Below the pieces are notes generated by a model. That model was not told the origin of the DNA. It was given only the letters and a program-made list of their open reading frames with translations, and searched no databases. Below are positions 44,904-56,685 of a DNA stretch of 64,000 bases, one piece after another. The position numbers were made by a program, and so were the translations under genes. The stretch comes from Bretschneidera sinensis (taxonomy: Eukaryota > Streptophyta > Magnoliopsida > Brassicales > Akaniaceae). Position 1 is the stretch's first letter. Every line of letters begins with the position of its first letter. The stretch covers positions 109,952,036 through 110,016,035 of the forward strand of contig CM043699.1 of the NCBI GenBank assembly GCA_023935145.1, written 5' to 3'.

Positions 44904-45300
44904 ATAATAATTATTTTAAAATTGAAATTAATTAAATAATAAAATTTTAATAACATAAATTAAATATATTTCATGAATACTTTACACTGTAATGTTCAAT
45001 AAATTATTTACCAATATATAAAACTCATACTCCCTTTTTTTTTTTACATAAATATAACTCAGTTTTCTATTAGTAGTTATATTAATTATATTATAAACAC
45101 CCTACAAATGCCCAAAATAATAAAATCAAATCTATAAACATTTCTAAGTATAAAAATAAATAAATAGTAAATAAACTTAAACCAGACTCCAACAAATTGA
45201 ACATATGATATAATATTTTAAAAGAAAATAAAAAGAAATGATTGTACCATCTTCGTATTTTGCCTACAGTAACATTTACAGATTACGAATAGACTTTTTA
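44904..45300. other. AT-rich spacer between the TRIM element and viral copy A
   Basis: No gene or repeat is seen apart from short T and A runs (for example 45035-45045). Confidence 0.5.
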
Positions 45301-48300
45301 GGAGACGCAGGCAGGGCGATGATTCATCCGTGTCTGGTTCAAACACATCATCCCCTCAAAGATATGATAATCAATCAGATGATCACATGAGTCAAAGTGC
45401 CAGTAGTCCCATGAACAGTCAAGAAGTCAATATTGCCAAGATTGAGCAAGATCTGCTCAACTGGCATATACCCAAGCAAAATATTAATAGGATATATCAA
45501 ATAGGAACATTTGATTTCAAAACTGATTATTCAATTAGGACAACAGAACAAACTTATTCTATCAAAAACGAAAATGAGAGTATTAAATTGCTTTCTTTAT
45601 CAGCAATCCAAAAACACAAACAAAAAGGATTTAGATATTTACACTTAGGATTGGTCCAAGTAGCTATCAAACCTTTATATCGATTAGGCATAGATACTCC
45701 TGTTATGATGATGCTTAGAGATGCCAGGCATCTTAACTTTTTAAATTCACTGTTATAATTGATACAATCAAATTTACATAATGGACCAGTTTATTTCAAC
45801 TGTTATCCAAATTTCACCATAGATTTGCATGATCCTAATATTCTTGACACATTAACATTAGATATCCAATTAAAAGGTCTGGACATCAAAACTAGAACAA
45901 AAAATCTAATATTGATATTTAAGGTCTTTTATAAAGTCATGACAACTAAACTTAATCCCAAAGCCCTTCTTCAAACCAAACTAGGAGAAACTCTATTATT
46001 AGAGGCAAACACTTTTCATGCCAATACTATAACCCCCAAACTTTTGAAATGGGATCAAATTACGATCCCTGACTGTTGGAAGTTTGATGAATTACGCCCT
46101 CCAAGAAACATTATTAATACCAATGTTTCCCAAATTGAAGAAAACAGAGATGGAAGTGTTGTTATTAGGTTTGCACCTAATACACCTCTTCATCCGCCTC
46201 GTATTTCCAGAATATCCAGTTCTAGAAAATTTAGATCTCCATCATATGAAGACCCCCAAATTATTCCCCCAAGGAATAGCTTTGACCTTTCTTCTTCTAG
46301 AAACTCTCTAAACCTTGTAGGAGTGAATTTCGATCCTATAATTCCAAAAAGCTTTTATACAGAAACTAATTCCTTCAAATTAGCTGTTGATCAATCTCAA
46401 ACAGCAGAATCCTCCAAACAGGCTTTAAGAGACCCTTCTCCTACTATGTCTGATATGTATGTATATGATGAACTAAATGTCATCATGAGTTCAGATTTGG
46501 AGATTGACAAAATTAAACTGAAAAATGATTTCTTATCTGAAGCAAATAAAGCAAAATCGGATTAGTTTATGGCAAACTTTTCTGAAGTATCAAGATCTCA
46601 AATTAGAGAAGAATGGTACAATCATATGAAAGAAATACAAAGTAATATGTATTTCTTTGATTTCTTTGAAATATATACATTTAATAATAGAATTTATAAT
46701 CCTTTTACAAAAAATCATCATGATTTAGAAAACGCCAAAGAAATAGATCATAGCCTCTCCCTTTAAACAAGGATCTGGCGTTGATGATCGAGAAATTAAG
46801 TTTAAAGACATAAAGAATATTTACTGCCAAAACAACTATACTAACCAAAACCTACATACTTTGTCTACTCAAGTAGAGTCCATGTCTACTACCACAAACT
46901 AAATTGACCAAAAGATTAGTACACCAACTTTAAAAGCCCCCGGGAGAGAATTCACTACGCCTATTCAAAAACCTATCACACCCCAACTGTCAAAACCAAT
47001 TTTCACTCCACCCAATATTGACCGAGAAAACTTAATAAGACTTAAAAATGATATCAATAAAGATTTATTACGAGAAATAGACGATAAATTAAAAGTATTA
47101 ACGATTAATAACCAAATAGAAGGACCCTCAAACAATATTAATATAATAGAACAAGATATTATCAATGAAATAAAAGATTCTGTTAATAATTCAAGACCCA
47201 GTGAAATTAACAAAATTTATAGAAGAAATTTTAGAAACGCACCACTACCACAAACTAGGAATTACTACCCAAGACCTACACCCCCTGATCTTCAATATGA
47301 AGATGCCTCTAATGATGCAAGATCAAAATATGATGACAGTTCTATTTGTGAGTGGAATATTGATGGTCAAAGTGAACATCAAATATTGAATATACTCCAA
47401 GAAATGACAATAGCAGCTACGGCCTACAAAACAAAACCTGATAATTCTGATAAGAAAATTGCTTACATCCTTACTGCTGGTTTCACTGGTGCATTAAGAG
47501 GATGGTGGGATAATTACTTATCAGATCAAGATCGTCATGATATTCTTGAAGCCGTAATTAAAACTTACATAACCCAAACATTTCAAGATCCTGAAACTGG
47601 GAATACAACTTCTAGGACTATACCAGTATACCAAGAAAATGCTGTTGAAACTCTCATATTTGCCATCATCAAACACTTCATAGGAGACCCAGAAAAATTT
47701 CGAGAAAGAAATTCAGAAATACTTTCAAATTTAACCTGTCCAACTTTACAAGACTTTAGATGGTATAGAGATGTTTTTCTTGCCAAAGTCTTTACTAGAA
47801 AAGACTGCAATAATTCATATTGGAAAGAAAGATTTATATTTAGACTTCCGAAATTATTTGCAGAAAAAGTGAGAAGAAGGATAAGAGATCAGAATAATGG
47901 ATCTATACCATATGATAACCTCACATATGGTGATCTAATCAACTTTGTGAATAACGAAGGATTAGTTATATGCACCGATCTCAAATTAAAATCAAAAATG
48001 AAATCAGAATTAAGCTAAAGCAGAAAAGAATTAGGATCACTTTGTAGCCAATATGGCTATGAAACCCTAAGAGCCCCTTCTGCTATAAACAAAAGGAAAA
48101 GAAAATTTTTCAAGAAAGGAAATTATAAAAAGCCTACAAAGACTTTCCCTACATAAAAAATTATAACAAAAAGACTAGGAAGAATAAAACTCAAAGCCCA
48201 TCAAAAGCTTGCTTCAAGTGTGGAAGGCTTGGACACTGGGCAAAGAATTGTAGAGTCAAACAAAAAATCAATGAATTAGATATCGAAGAGTCTATGAAAC

Positions 48301-49647
48301 AACAATTAACCAAGATCATGATAAATGACTCCCAATCAGAAAACGAAGATTCATCTTCTGATAATGAGGAGGTCATTTATGAGATTCAAGAAAATATAGA
48401 TTCTAAGGAGTCCATTGACTCACAATGTGATTGTGAAGATGGCCTCTGCTTTTGCAAATCTGTTAATATGATCACCTCGCAAAAAGAATTTCTTTTAGAC
48501 ATAATAGACAAAATAGATGACCCTGTAATAAAAAGAGATTATTTGATAAAATTAAGAGATCTTATCCATGAAAAAAATAAAACCAAGAAACCTGAGCCAT
48601 ATAGCCTTGAAAGAACTTTTGAAAAACGATTCCAAAAGACCAAAGTAGCAACTACCCAGGATTTACAAACATAAGTAAATTCGATAAAAGAACAAATCAA
48701 AGAAATTTAAAAAGATACTATTGAATTAAAAGCAAAAATGATCAACTTAGAAATCAATAACTTGAAAGAATCAATTACGGCACAAGTCAATAAAACCGAA
48801 GTTCCTAAAACTTCCACCTGCCATAACTTAATCAATATTAATGATGAATCCAAAGATGGTTTTGTTAATTCAATAGAAAGGATGCATTACCAGAAATGGT
48901 ACATCGAAATTTCTATTGTCATTAACAAAGAATACCATCTCAACACCACTGCCCTTGTCGATTCTGGTGCTGACCAGAACTGCATCAAAGAAGGTCTTAT
49001 TCCTACAAAATATTATGAAAAAACCACTGAAAGGTTAAACACTACCAGTGGTTCAAAATTAAATGTAGAATACAAAATCACAAACTCTTATATATGCAAT
49101 GACGGATATTGTTTAAAGGCTCATTTGGTCCTTGTCAAAAATATACATCAAAACATTATTTTAGGAACACCATTCCTAACCCAAATCTATTATTTCTATA
49201 TCAAACCATCAAGGAATAGAAACTAATATTTTAGGACAAAACTTATTATTTCCATTCTTACAACCTGTTGACACCAGAGAATTAAATTTACTCCAAAATA
49301 ATAATCTATGCAAACAAATAAATTTAATACAGAGTAAAAAGGATCATATAAACTTCCTCAAAGAAGAAATAAATTATCAAAAAATCGAACAGCAGATTCA
49401 ACAATCACAAATCCAATCCTAGATTAAAGAACTTGAAGAATTATTCAAAAAGAAAATTTGTGCTGATCTTTCCAATGCTTTTTGGGAACGAAAAAGACAT
49501 ATAGTTTCTTTGCCATATGAACCAGGCTTTGATAAGAAGAATATTCCGTCTAAGTCCAGACCTATACAGATGAATCAAGAATTATTAAAATATTGCCAAG
49601 AAGGTCTTATTAGACCAAGCAAATCCCCCTGGAGCTGCTCTGCCTTT
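45301..49647 (+). mobile_element. Endogenous pararetrovirus copy A (forward, 3'-truncated)
   Basis: An integrated Caulimoviridae sequence. Similarity to copies B and C starts around 45301 (gcaggcagggcgatgattc) and stops abruptly at 49647, a short way into the reverse transcriptase domain, where a block of 40-bp repeats begins. Copy A holds the movement protein, coat/zinc-finger and protease regions and only the first few dozen codons of RT. It lacks the rest of RT, RNase H and the second ORF. The family call comes from domain order and content; the nearest described groups by layout are florendoviruses and petuviruses. Confidence 0.85.
45330..49647 (+). pseudogene. Pararetroviral polyprotein of copy A, heavily broken
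   Basis: In order: movement-protein domain of the 30K type (about 45600-45950, with the LRDAR motif), a variable middle region, the coat-protein CCHC knuckle (CFKCGRLGHWAKNC, 48210-48251), an acidic stretch rich in Ser, Glu and Asp (48320-48400), the aspartic protease active site (DSGAD, 48960-48974) and the start of RT (49510-49647). Breaks: stops at 45756 and 46563, a 113-bp deletion at about 46749 that shifts the frame, further frame changes before 47386 and 48294, a stop at 48672, and a short deletion in the RT start. The usual start codon of copy B reads GTG here. No functional product is possible. Confidence 0.85.
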
Positions 49648-49812
49648 CAGAGATGTTTTGAATCTTCAGCTTTTGGTTTTTGCTTTTCAGAGATGCTTTG
49701 AATCTTCAACTTTGGCTTTTTCTTTTCAGAGATGCTTTGTCGGTCACCTGTTGCTTTTTTGATTTTTCAGAGATGCTTTGTTGGGCATCTTTTTTGCTTT
49801 TTTTTTTTTAAA
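49648..49812. repeat. Four tandem ~40-bp repeats at the A/B viral junction
   Basis: Units beginning 'cagagatg(c/t)tttg' start at 49648, 49688, 49727 and 49768, a spacing of 39 to 41 bp. Each runs on through 'ctttt' or 'gctttttt'. The block ends in a T-run followed by an A-run near 49800. It sits exactly where copy A stops and where the second ORF of copy B ends on the other strand. It may belong to the viral non-coding region of copy B. Confidence 0.85.
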
Positions 49813-50997
49813 AAAAAAGAGATCAAATGCATCATACAGGTCATGAGCATACTGTTCAGGAGTCTTGTTGAGGTCATCATCTGGAGACTGGGTACTATCA
49901 TCACTATCAGATAATTGAGACAGCTCTTCTAACAATTTTTTCTTCTTTTCTTGTTTTGATAATTTCTTAATTCCAGAAGAACTTGAACTTGGTCGGTTTT
50001 GGTAATTTTTGGAATAACCAGGATTGTCAAAAAACCAATTTTTAATAACTTGGATGGTGGCCAGTGAGCAGTCATATTTTGCCCACCATTTAACTTTGAA
50101 GTTTCTTTTGATGGCCAAGATGTCTGAAGGGGTTCCTGTAATAACATAATCCCATGAAATAATCCATGGAATAGAGAAAATTGCATGAAAAAGCATTTCA
50201 TGAGAATATATTTTTTCTTCGATGGTGTTTTCTTTGAAATGAATGAGGGCTTCTTTGATAGGAGGAGGCGGAATGGCTGAGCTGCTGCCAAACAAAATCC
50301 ACCAGTCGAAAAACTATACTGGAAGATCAATTTTGTATTTTTTGTCAAAAAATAAGTCCCATGAATGTGATTTGGGTCTAATGAAGAACATGTTGTACCA
50401 TGCCATTTGATAGTCATGATAATTATAGGTGGGAGGCACAAATGGTATGGAAAAGGCTTTTGGTTGGTAATAGTCTTTGATTTTTTCTGGGGAAACCACC
50501 TTGAGTATTTTGCATTTGGAGTAGGTAATAAAGTCGGGATTTGTTGGGTCTTTTGTGTGTGTTATCTCTGCTGACTGAGAATCAATCAGTATCAGCTCAT
50601 AGAATTTTTGGGTTTTCTTTGAATCCTCAGGAATAAAGTGAAAACCTGCAGGGAAAATTTTGTTAGTATAAAGATAATCATTTATAATATCAGGATCATT
50701 TGTAGGTCTATCAAGGCTTGCACATCTAATATATTCCTGATGAGGTTTTTGGATATATTGGCTGGGGTTTTGAGTGGCTGACGGTTGTTGAGAAGATAAT
50801 GTTTGGGCATAAGATAAGGGTAAAAGATTTGGGAATTCTTCAAGGGAGACAAATCTGTTTGGTCTTTGTGGGGTTCGAGGCTGCATTGGGATTTGGTTTT
50901 GATTTTGGTTTTGGCTTTTTGTGGCATAATCTGCCAGAGTTTGAGGTTTGTTTGAAGGTGATGGCACTTTCTGCTTCCCTTTCTGATTTGTACTCAT
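49744..50997 (-). pseudogene. Pararetroviral second ORF of copy B, one nonsense codon
   Basis: From ATG 50997 (start MSTNQKGKQKVPSPSN) the frame is open for 227 codons, has one TAG at 50316-50314, then stays open to 49744: about 417 codons in all. The N-terminal third is rich in Gln, Pro and Ser. A lysine-rich, Ser/Asp-rich C-terminal part follows (KKLSKQEKKKKLLEELSQLS). I recognise no enzyme domain. A second ORF after a large polyprotein is the arrangement described for florendoviruses, where its role is unknown. It overlaps the end of ORF1 by about 160 nt. Confidence 0.65.
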
Positions 50998-53900
50998 GCT
51001 TTATCACTTGTGTTGGATTCTGCAAAAATTCCCGTGTCAGGAAGTCAGGCAGGGAATTGTTCTCTCATTTGATGTATTCAATATCAAAATCAAAGACACT
51101 CAATATTGCTTGCCATCTGGCAAATATTTGTTTAGAAATAAGATTTTGAACATCTTTTTGTAAAATTTATTTTGCTGATTTGCAATCTACTCGTAATAAA
51201 AAGGTTTTATTATATAAATCATCTTGGAATTTGGAAATACATAAAACAATTGATAAAATCTCTTTTTTGATAGTAGAATAATTTTTTTGTGCTCCAAGCC
51301 ATATGCCAGAATGGAATCGGACAATTTGTTCATTGGAGTTTTGAGGAAGGATTTGTTTGAGAATATCTTCATATCCTATATCAGAGGCATCTGTTTCAAC
51401 GATGATTTTTGCCGGAGGATTAAGAATTCCTAAGCAAGGAAGACTCACAACCCTGGATTTAAGTAATCTGACCACATCAGTGTGTTGTTGTGACCATGGG
51501 ATAGGATTCTTGCGAAGCCTTTTATATAAAGGTTCACAGATTTGTCTGAGCTGAGGAAAGAAGTCAGATATGTAGTTTAAGCAACCTAAAAACCTTTGTA
51601 ATTAGGTCTTGTCTTTTATTTCACCGGGAAATTTATTTGCAAATTCAATAGATCTGTCAATAGGTTTGATAGTTCCTTGATAAATTACATGTCCTAAGAA
51701 TCTAACTTTTGTTTGAAATAACTTCATTTTTGTCATGGACAAGACTAATCCATTAGTCTTAATGATTTGGAAAAATGTTTTCAAATGCTTAAAGTGTTGA
51801 TCTATTGATTTTGAAAATATTAATATATCATCAATATATGTGATACTAAATTTGGAATAATCATTGAAGATATCGTTAATAATATTCTGGAATTCTGAAG
51901 GTGCGTTTTTTAGTCCAAATGGCATTACATTCCATTCGTAATGACCAAATGGGACATTGAAAGCTGTTTTGTATTTATCTTTTTCATTTATGTGTATTTG
52001 CCAAAATCCTGATTTTAAATCAAATTTGCTAAATATAGTTGCATCATGTAATCTGTTGAGAATATCCCTTTTATTAGGTATTGGATACCTAATCCATTGC
52101 AGGACTTTATTGAGTGGTTTGTAATTGATGACGAGTCTTGGAGCTCCTCTTTCGAGTTCAGCTTGTTTTTGAACATAAAAGGCAGAGCAGCTCCAGGGAG
52201 ATTTGCTTGGTCTAATAAGACCTTTGCCTAAAAGGGTTTTGATTTCTTCTTGGTAATATTTTAATAATTCTTGATTCATCTGTATAGGTCTGGACTTAGA
52301 TGGAACATTCTTCTCATCAAAGCCTGGTTCATATGGCAAAGAAACTATATGTCTTTTTCATTCCCAAAAAGCATTGGGAAGATCAGCACAGATTTCTTTT
52401 TTGAATAATTCTTCAAGTTCTTTAATCTGGGATTGGATTTGTGATTGTTGAATCTATTGTTTGATTTTTTGATAATTTATTTCTTCTTTGAGGAAGTTTA
52501 TATGAGCCTTTTTACTCTGTATTAAATTTATTTTTTTGCATAGAGTATTATTTTGGAGTAAATTTAATTATCTGGTGTCAACAGGTTGTAAGAATGGAAA
52601 GAATAAGTTTTGTCCTAAAATATTAGTTTCTATTCCTCGATGGTTGACATAGAAATGATAGATTTGGGTTAGGAAAAGTGTTCCTAAAATAATGTTTTGA
52701 TGTATATTTTTGACCAGGACAAAATGAGCCTTTAAACAATATCCGTCATTGCATATATAAGAGTTTGTGATTTTGTATTCTACATTTAATTTTGAACCAC
52801 TGGTAGTGTTTAACCTTTCAGTGGTTTTTTCATAATATTTTGTAGGTATAAGACCTTCTTTGATGCAGTTCTGGTCAGCACCGGAATCGACAAGGGCAGT
52901 GGTGTTGAGATGGTATTCTTTGTTAATGACAATAGAAATTTTGATGTACCATTTCTGGTAATGCATCCTTTCTATTGAATTAACAAAACCATCTTTGGAT
53001 TCATCATTAATATTGATTAGGTTATGGCAGGTGGAAGTTTCAGGAACTTCGGTTTTATTGACTTGTGCCGTAATTGATTCTTTCAAGTTATTGATTTCTA
53101 AGTTGATCATTTTTGCTTTTAATTCAATAGTATCTTTTTGAATTTCTTTGATTTGTTCTTTTATCGAATTTACTTATGTTTGTAAATCCTGGGTAGTTGC
53201 TACTTTGGTCTTTTGGAATCGTTTTTCAAAAATTCTTTCAAGGCTATATGGCTCAAGTTTCTTGGTTTTATTTTCTTCATGGATAAGATCTTTTAATTTT
53301 GTCAAATAATCTCTTTTTATTACTGGTCATCTATTTTGTCTATTATGTCTAAAAGAAATTCTTTTTGCGAGGTGATCATAATAACAGATTTGCAAAAGCA
53401 GAGGCCATCTTCACAATCACATTGTGAGTCAATGGACTCCTCAAAATCTGTATTTTCTTGAATCTCATAAATGACCTCCTCATTATCAGAAGATGAATCT
53501 TCGTTTTCTGATTGGGAACCATTTATCATGATCTTGGTTAATTGTTGTTTCATAGACTCTTCGATATCTAATTCATTGATTTTTTGTTTAACTCTACAAT
53601 TCTTTGCCCAGTTTCCAAGCCTTCCACACTTGAAGCAAGCTTTTGATGGGCTTTGAGTTTTATTCTTCCTAGTCTTTTTGTTATAATTTTTTGATGTAGG
53701 GAAATCTTTGTAGGCTTTTTATAATTTCGTTTCTTGAAAAATTTTCTTTTCCTTTTGTTTATAGCAGAAGGGGCTCTTAGGGTTTCATAGCCATATTGGC
53801 TACAAAATGATCCTAATTCTTTTCTACTTTGGCTTAATTCTTATTTCGTTTTTTATTTTAATTTGAAATCGGTGCATATAGCTAATCCTTCGTTATTCAC

Positions 53901-56630
53901 AAAGTTGATTAGATCACCATAGGTGAGGTTATCATATGGTATAAATCCATTATTCTGATCTCTTATCCTTCTTCTCACTTTTTCTGCAAATAATTTCGGA
54001 AGTCTGGATATAAATCTTTCTTTCCAATATGAATTATTGCAGTCTTTTCTAGTAAAGACTTTGGCAAGAAAAACATCTTTATACCATCTAAAGTCTTGTA
54101 AAGTTGGACAGGTTAAATTTGAAAGTATTTCTGAATTTTTTTCTCGAAATTTTTTTGGGTCTTCTATGAAGTGTTTGGTGATGGCAAATATGAGAGTTTC
54201 AACAGCATTTTCTTGGTATACTGGTATAGTCCTAGAAGTTGTATTCCCAGTTTCAGGATCTTGAAATGTTTGGGTTATGTAAGTTTGAATTACGGCTTCA
54301 AGAACATCATGACGATCTTGATCTAATAAGTAATTATCTCACCATCCTCTTAATGCACCAGTGAAACTGGCAGTAAGGATGTAAGCAATTTTCTTATTAG
54401 AATTATCAGGTTTTGTTTTGTAGGTCGTAGCTGCTATTGTCATTTCTTGGAGTATATTCAATATTTGATGTTCACTTTGACCATCAATATTCCACTCACA
54501 AATAGAACTGTCATCATATTTTGATCTTGTATCATTAGGTGCATCTTCCTATTGAAGATTAGGGGGTGTATGTCTTGGGTAGTAATTCCTAGTTTGTGGT
54601 TATGGTGCGTTTCTAAAATTTCTTCTATAAATTTTGTTAATTTCACTGGGTCTTGAATTATTAACAGAATCTTTTATTTCATTGATAATATCTTGTTCTA
54701 TTATATTAATATTGTTTGAGGGTCCTTCTATTTGGTTATTAATCGTTAATACTTTTAATTTATCGTCTATTTCTCGTAATAAATCTTTATTGGTATCGTT
54801 TTTAAGTCTTGTTAAGTTTTCTCGGTCAATATTGGGTGGAGTGAAAATTGGTTTTGACGGTTGGGGTGTGATAGGTTTTTGAATAGGCGCAGTCAATTCT
54901 CTCCCAAGGGCTTTTGGAGTTGGTGTACTAATCTTTTGGTCAATTGAGTTTATGGTAGTAGACATGGACTCTACTTGAGTAGACAAAGTATGTAGGTTTT
55001 GGTTAGTATAGTTATTTTGGCAGTAAATATTCTTTATGTCTTTAAACTTAACTTCTCGATCATCAGCGCCGGATCCTTGTTTAAAGGGAGAGGCTATGAT
55101 CTGAGTTTGTAAATGGGGAATTTTGACGGTAATCTCTTGTAAAGGGGGATGTACAGATAAAGATGTTTGGTTACTAGTTGTTGTCCACAATTGTTCTAAC
55201 TGTTGGATAACATATATTTCTTTGGCGTTTTCTAAATCAGGATGATTTTTTGTAAAAGGATTATAAATTTTATTATTAAATGTATATATTTCAAAGAAAT
55301 CAAATAAATACATATTACTTTGTATTTCTTTCATATGATTGTACCATTCTTCTCTAATTTGAGATCTTGATACTTCAGAAAAGTTTGCCATAAACCAATC
55401 CGATTTTGCTTTATTTGCTTCAAATAAGAAATCATTTTTCAGTTTAATTTTATCAATCTCAAAATCTGAACTCACGATGACATTTAGTTCATCATATACA
55501 TACATATCAGACTTAGTAGGAGAAGGGTCTCTTAAAGCCTGTTTGGAGGATTCTGCTATTTAAGATTGATCAACAGCTCATTTGAAGGAATTAGTTTCTG
55601 TATAAAAGCTTTTAGGAATTATAGGATCGAAATTCACTCCTACAAGGTTTAGAGAGTCTCTAGAAGAAGAAACGTCAAAGTTATTCCTTGGGGGAATAAT
55701 TTGGGGGTCTTCATATAATGGAGATCTAAATTTTCTAGAACTAAATATTTTGGAAATACGAAGAGGATGAAGAGATGTATTAGGTGCAAACCTAATAACA
55801 ACACTTCCATCTCTGTTTTCTTCAATTTGGGAAACATTGGTATTAACAATGTTTCTTGGAGAGCATAATTCATCAAACTTCCAACAGTCAGGGATCGTAA
55901 TTTGATCCCATTTCAAAAGTTTGGGGGTTATAGTATTGGCATGAAAAGTGTTTGCCTCTAATAATAGAGTTTCTCCTGGTTTGGTTTGAAGAAGGGCTTT
56001 GGGATTAACTTTAGTTGTCATGACTTTATAAAAGACCTTAAATATCAATATTAGATTTTTTGTTCCAGTTTTGATGTCCAGACCTTTTAATTGGATATCT
56101 AATGTTAATATGTCAAGAATATTAGGATCATGCAAATCTATAGTGAAATTTGGATAACAGTTGAAATAAACTGGTCCATTATGTAAATTTGATTGTATCC
56201 ATGATAATAGTGAATTTGAAAAGTTAAGATGCCTGGCATCTCTAAGCATCATCATAACAGGAGTATCTATGCCTAATCGATATAAAGGTTTGATAGCTAC
56301 TTGGACCAATCCTAAGTGTAAATATCTAAATCCTTCTTGTTTGTGTTTTTGGATTGCTGTTAAAGAAATTAATTTAATACTCTTATTTTCGTTTTTGATG
56401 GAATAAGTTTGTTCTGTTGACTTAATTGAATAATCAGTTTTGAAATCAAATGTTCCTATTTGATATATCCTATTAATATTTTGCTTGGGTATATGCCAGT
56501 TGAGCAGATCTTGCTCAATCTTGGCAATATTGACTTCTTGACTGTTCATGGGACTACTGGCACTTTGACTCATGTGGTCATCTGATTGATTATCATATCT
56601 TGGAGGGGATGATGTGTTCGAACCAGACAT
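50840..56630 (-). pseudogene. Pararetroviral polyprotein of copy B, broken
   Basis: Starts at ATG 56630 (MSGSNTSSPPRYDN). Domains: movement protein (about 56350-55990); central region (55505-54600); CCHC knuckle (53637-53596); protease (53110-52568); reverse transcriptase (52339-51602, with KFDLKSGFWQIHI and the YIDD catalytic motif at 51838-51827); RNase H (51475-51000, with ETDASD). Stops occur near 55578 and 55560, at 54600 and again in the 54550-54300 stretch, at about 52560, at 51602 and at 51167. At least one frameshift lies between 54600 and 53110. RT and RNase H share one frame, interrupted only by stops. The catalytic residues survive but the protein cannot be made as one chain. Confidence 0.85.
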
Positions 56631-56685
56631 GGACGAATCATCGCCCTGCCGGCGTCTCAGATTGTTTTCGATCCTGCTGACACGG

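Noticed and set aside
44529..44939. 136-codon plus-strand frame over the TRIM element
   Set aside because: It crosses both LTRs and the primer-binding site of a non-coding element.
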